11,588 nt of DNA from positions 1-11,588 of the forward strand of contig JADGJG010000867.1 in the NCBI GenBank assembly GCA_027596195.1. The letters are read 5' to 3'. Source of the stretch: Podochytrium sp. JEL0797. Lineage: Eukaryota; Chytridiomycota; Chytridiomycetes; Chytridiales; Chytriomycetaceae. Both the position numbers and the translations under genes were made by a program. Each line of letters starts with the position of its first letter. Positions within the stretch are counted from its first letter, which is position 1. Positions 8,390 through 11,588 of the stretch are shown here, in pieces. The notes beneath the pieces are model-generated. The model was given only the letters and a program-made list of their open reading frames with translations, was not told the DNA's origin and did not search any database.

Positions 8390-8780
8390 TTTTCGTTAGA
8401 TTAAACTTTAAGGGTTTTAGAAATATGGAATGGGAGAGGAAGGAGAAGAGGAAAGGAAAGCAGAACTGGTTTTGATTTTACTTTTGGGAAATATCCGCGC
8501 CCGCGTTTTCTCTCGACAGTCTGCTGTCACGCGTTTTTGTGGCGCTGTTTGATCGAAAGCACCTGCCCATTTCAGACGAATGAGAAGAAATGCCAAAGAT
8601 TTTGTTTTGCGAACGAGCGGAGCTGGAAAAAAAAGGCGAGGGCCAAAAAAACGCGTTTTTGAGTTCACGAAATTGTCACGCAAACCGCCCCACCTTCCTC
8701 CCCCCTCCGATCCTTCTCACCCTCAAACACCCACCCCACCCTCTTGGGTTCAAGTTTTCAACGAGCAAAATTGTATAGGG

Positions 8781-8895
8781 GGGTGTTAGGCGTCTCATCT
8801 CAACGACGGGACACCCTGGAGGAGGTTTTGTCACGATTTTACCAGTCTAGTCGACAGCGGGATCGCGGAACCCTACACGGACGCCGGCAGGGTCC
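8781..8895. other. segment with stem-loop potential
   Basis: GGGTGT (8781-8786) pairs with ACACCC (8811-8816), and inside it CGTC (8791-8794) pairs with GACG (8805-8808). Downstream, GGA-A-CCCT (8867-8874) pairs with AGGGTCC (8889-8895) with one bulged A. No known RNA family is recognised, and pairing of this size occurs by chance in GC-rich DNA. Confidence 0.25.
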
Positions 8896-9002
8896 ATCAA
8901 TCACTTTTACTCAGGCATAGTCACTGACAATTTGCCGAACTACGATTGGTAGTATGGTGTCTTTTTGTGTTGTTAAACGCGTTGCTGGCTTGCTAGTGAC
9001 GC

Positions 9003-9018
9003 GAACCACTTGTGGTTC
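9003..9018. repeat. GAACCAC-TT-GTGGTTC inverted repeat
   Basis: Seven-base arms are perfectly complementary around a two-base centre. The spacing is too tight for an RNA hairpin loop, so a dimeric protein site is the more natural reading. It lies about 270 bases before the TAF4 start. Confidence 0.7.
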
Positions 9019-9032
9019 ATAATATTTCGAAA

Positions 9033-9047
9033 CCCCCCCCCCCCCCC
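9033..9047 (+). repeat. run of 15 C
   Basis: A pure mononucleotide run of fifteen C. Its true length is easily misread in sequencing, so the count is uncertain. Confidence 0.9.
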
Positions 9048-9195
9048 ATCCTGCGCACCCTTTGGGGTTGACGGGAGTGATTCGATGTCTTTAGATGTCT
9101 TGAGTCGCAAATATATCTTTTTTAAACAACCAAATGATGAAAATAACGAACAAAAGTGTTCGTTCTCTTTTTGTTTTGTTGTTTTGTTTTTTGAA

Positions 9196-9291
9196 ATGGA
9201 AAATCACGCGTTTTTTCTGGATCCGCACATCCCGTGGTTCCAGTTTGAAGACATTCAGACTGGATACTTGCGTGCAGTGTCACTAATATGA
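9196..9291 (+). promoter_or_regulatory. upstream ORF overlapping the TAF4 start by ATGA
   Basis: An ATG at 9196 opens 31 codons (beginning MENHAFFLDP) and stops at TGA 9289-9291. That stop overlaps the ATG at 9288 in the four bases ATGA. If transcribed, this spacing would allow termination and restart, or inhibit the TAF4 start. Confidence 0.35.
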
Positions 9292-9809
9292 TTCCCTCCA
9301 AGATTCCCCTCGAGGAGGTTTGTGGCTCGGTCATTTTTTTTTCGCGTGTTTTCGCAAGCAAAAAAACCGCATCATGGACCTCTTTCTGCAGGCAAGTTGT
9401 GTGTTGTGGATCTGAGACAGACAAGGTTAACCGGACACCTTAGGCACTGCAGCAGACTGGCGAGATTGGCGGATCGTCGGGAAACTCGCCTGGGACGGCG
9501 GCGACGACGACGCAGCAGGCGTCGCCCGTGGGCGGCAGCGGCAGCAGCGCGGCGCCAACGTCGACAGTCGCGGCACTCGACTTTTCAGCAATTCTGGGGC
9601 TGTCTGCGGCAGCGGCGGCGGCGGCGGACACAAAGCCAAATGTGGGCAATAGCAGCAGCAGCAGCAACGACATGTCGTGGCTGCTTCAAGACGACGCTTC
9701 AACTACAACTAGTGCTACACCGAGTAGTATGACAAACAACTCAAATCCAATGTTCTTTGCGCCCCCGCAAAACGCTGCTTCGCCTTTTGCAGCTGCAGCC
9801 TCGTCGCAG

Positions 9810-9840
<31 letters not shown>

Positions 9841-11588
9841 TCATCAACGCAAACGCTCTCGCAGTGCGCCAGCGCATGCTGCAACAGGTGCGTGCAGCAT
9901 CAACCCACTCCACTTCGATCGACTCACCGCAAAACTCAACAACTCAGGTCCAACAACAACAGGCCCTCGCCCATCAGCAACAGCAACAGCACCAGCACCA
10001 ACAACACCTCCACCAACTGTCGCCCTCTCCCTTCGCTGCCTCAATGCAACTCCAGCAACCGCAACAACAATCCGTCCAGGCAAAGTTTGCCGCCCTTCTC
10101 AGCAAAGTGCCCAAAGACAAGCTGCATCTCGCGGAAGCCCTGATTTCGCGTCTAAAGGTATCCCTTTCCCTTTCCTTTGTCTGTTGTACTCACCCCATTC
10201 TATCGTAGTCAAAACAAATCACCATCCAGCAATTTGCCGAAGCAGTCAAATCCCTTCTGAACCAAACACCGCAGCAATTACAACAACAACAGCATCAGCA
10301 ACAGCAATCTCTGCAACAGAACCCTTCATCCGCCGCATCCGCCTCCATACCCTCTCCCATCCCGATCCCAGGCACCATCATGGGCATCCACGGACCCGCG
10401 GGATCTCAACCGCCACGTATACAATTGCAACAAACTCATGTGCAGCATCAACACCAACCCTCCATGACTTCCTTATTGCACAACACGGAGGATTTGAACG
10501 CGTCTGCGGCTGCGGCTGCTTCTTCGGGTTCGAAAAAGGGACCCAAAAAGAAGGTGACGATGGCATCCCGAGGCGACGACGACGACGGCGACAATTCTGA
10601 GGACGAAGACGGCGAAGCCCCAGGAGGAGGAGGACCCGGCAACAGCACCTCCAAATCCGGCAACAAAAACGACTCCTCCAGCAGTGGGGGTGGCGGCGGC
10701 AAATTCGACATTGGCCGCGAATTCGACGTAACAATGGGCGTCAACATGCGCGAAGAAGAAGACCTCCTCTCCCTCCCCGCCACCTCGCGCCTCCACCAAT
10801 CCCAACGCCCCTCGAACCCACTCGGATTCGACCGCTCGCGACTCCAAACCCTCGTCAACACAGACACACTGCGCACTCTCGTCTCCCGCGCAATCCTCGC
10901 CTCTTCCACTACAACCTCCACGACCCCTACGACCCCGGACCTCCAAATCGGCTCCGGGACACTCGAATACATGTCCCTCGCGCTTCACTCGCGTCTTCTC
11001 ACTTTTCTCGAAACTTCCATCAAAGTCGCGAAACATCGTACGGGGATTCATCAGCACACGTTTCTGCAGTCTCTTACGCAAGACGCGGCCTCGGCTGCCG
11101 CTGAATCCTCGACCCCACCAACAACCACCACCCCGCCAAACCCGAACGACTCGTCCTCCGCAACACTCCCGGCTTCCACCAAAAAACGCCCAAAGACGTA
11201 CGTGGACGTGCAGCTTCTCGGGCCGGATACGAAAACGATTTTGCAGGCGCTCGAGAAGTCGGAGAAAGCTGCCGAAACGCGGGAAAAGACGAGTTTGCAT
11301 CCTGATGGGAGGGCCAAATCGGCAGCGGAGACGCGTGGGGACTTGGATGCCGGGGTTTTGCCTGTGGATGAGGTGGATGAGTTTGGGGCGAGTTCTGCGG
11401 CGGGGAAGAAGAGGAAGAAGAAGGAGAAGGAGGCTGCGGCTGCTGCTGCCGGGGGTGGGGGCAAGAAGGATGTGAGTGAGATTGTGAAGGTCAAGAGCAC
11501 GAATAGTACTGCAATGAAGGCGGCGGGGAAGAAGGGGATGAAGAGTTGGATGACGGGTGTGGGTGGGGCTGCGGGGGGTGGTGGGGCT
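9288..11588 (+). CDS. TAF4: TFIID subunit TAF4, 3' end beyond the window
   Basis: TAF4 pairs with TAF12 through a histone fold within TFIID, which nucleates RNA polymerase II initiation. Predicted exons are 9288-9317, 9444-10157 and 10209 to the window end, giving 708 residues so far; the last frame is open to the edge. Residues about 221-268 (FAALLSKVPKDKLHLAEALI, then KQITIQQFAEAVKSLL) fit a three-helix RST-like domain; intron 2 cuts it. DVTMGVNMREEEDLL (421-435) matches the first histone-fold helix of fungal TAF4. LALHSRLLTFLETSIKVAKH (505-524) matches the conserved C-terminal domain. STAMKAAGKKGMKSWM (about 681-696) matches the terminal tail, so little is missing. Between the domains are Q, H/Q, Ala, Asp/Glu and Gly tracts. 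The first exon is uncertain: an alternative start at 9374 (MDLFLQ) uses a GC donor at 9392. Confidence 0.85.
9318..9443 (+). other. TAF4 intron 1, with a nested GC-donor alternative
   Basis: The donor GTTTGT at 9318 and acceptor TTAG at 9443, with a TTAAC branch-like site 13 bases before, join phase 0 to phase 0. Within it, ATG GAC CTC TTT CTG CAG followed by GCAAGT at 9392 is a textbook GC-AG donor. It would give a shorter 52-base intron and another N-terminus. A second AG at 9452 is also in phase. Confidence 0.5.
10158..10208 (+). other. TAF4 intron 2 (phase 0, 51 bases)
   Basis: The donor GTATCC follows AAG, then a pyrimidine-rich stretch, and the acceptor is CGTAG. The length is divisible by three but the intron contains an in-frame TAG, so splicing is required. 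It rebuilds the RST-like helix order LK-SKQITIQQF. Confidence 0.88.

Larger units (their letters stand above)
8390..9287. promoter_or_regulatory. spacer between the F-box and TAF4 genes
   Basis: About 900 bases without a recognisable protein gene. The first 100 bases are AT-rich and should be the F-box 3' UTR. Bases 8781-8895 show stem-loop potential, 9003-9018 is a near-perfect palindrome, 9033-9047 is fifteen C in a row, and 9196-9291 is a small ATG ORF touching the TAF4 start. A sequence resembling a Pol III B box occurs at 8747-8757 but no tRNA can be folded around it. Confidence 0.5.

Noticed and set aside
8747..8757. Pol III B-box-like GGTTCAAGTTT
   Set aside because: The final CC is missing, no A box lies at the right distance and no cloverleaf can be drawn.
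9010..9291. Plus-strand frame of 93 codons across the C run
   Set aside because: It begins at TTG, uses the C run as poly-Pro and has no family signature; only its last 31 codons from a true ATG are noted as an upstream ORF.
9322..9732. Arg-rich plus-strand frame of 136 codons
   Set aside because: It is an out-of-frame reading of the TAF4 second exon; Arg comes from shifted Ala and Ser codons.
9790..9840. CAG/CAA repeats as a possible CRISPR or minisatellite
   Set aside because: They are in-frame mixed Gln codons in TAF4 and have no spacers.
10473..11300. Antisense open frame (275 codons) opposite TAF4
   Set aside because: The opposite strand has a clear TAF4 match; the predicted peptide is low-complexity Arg/Gly/Val.
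3481..11588. A cluster of co-regulated transcription genes as a system
   Set aside because: Fungal neighbours are often unrelated; only the divergent pacC/bZIP pair shares a promoter, and nothing else ties the genes together.

Overview
The window looks like nuclear DNA of a filamentous or zoosporic fungus. The coding regions carry short introns (about 50 to 116 bases) with GT..AG ends and recognisable branch sites. Proteins are rich in poly-Gln, poly-Ala, poly-Pro, poly-Ser/Thr and acidic runs, and two genes belong to fungal transcription families: a PacC/Rim101 zinc-finger factor and a TAF4 subunit of TFIID. High GC, dense low complexity and an F-box plus degenerate ankyrin-like protein suggest an early-diverging fungus such as a chytrid. 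That last placement is inference, not something the sequence proves.

Layout. Bases 71-2108 on the minus strand hold a four-exon PacC/Rim101 ortholog (predicted 592 residues) with three C2H2 fingers. A 1.37-kb divergent intergenic region (2109-3480) follows; it contains GCCARG (PacC-type) sites, CCAAT boxes, short tandem repeats and two upstream ORFs. Bases 3481-6297 on the plus strand hold a three-exon bZIP protein (predicted 882 residues) that also carries an AT-hook. After a 445-base spacer, 6743-8389 is an uninterrupted gene for a 548-residue F-box-like protein with ankyrin-like helical repeats. A spacer of about 0.9 kb (8390-9287) holds stem-loop potential, a near-perfect palindrome and a run of 15 C. 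From about 9288 to the window end is a TAF4 gene with an RST-like domain, the split histone-fold region and the conserved C-terminal tail. It is cut by the window edge only a little before its expected stop.

How the genes relate. Three of the four are transcription proteins: an ambient-pH regulator, a bZIP factor and a general TFIID subunit. There is no operon logic here, but the pacC and bZIP genes are divergent and share one promoter region with candidate PacC sites, so auto- or cross-regulation is plausible. A property common to all four genes is a change in synonymous codon choice along the gene: C-ending codons (CTC, ACC, GTC) dominate the middle and G/T-ending codons (TTG, GTT, GGT, GAG) dominate the 3' end. 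I found no CRISPR array, rRNA, convincing tRNA or transposon.
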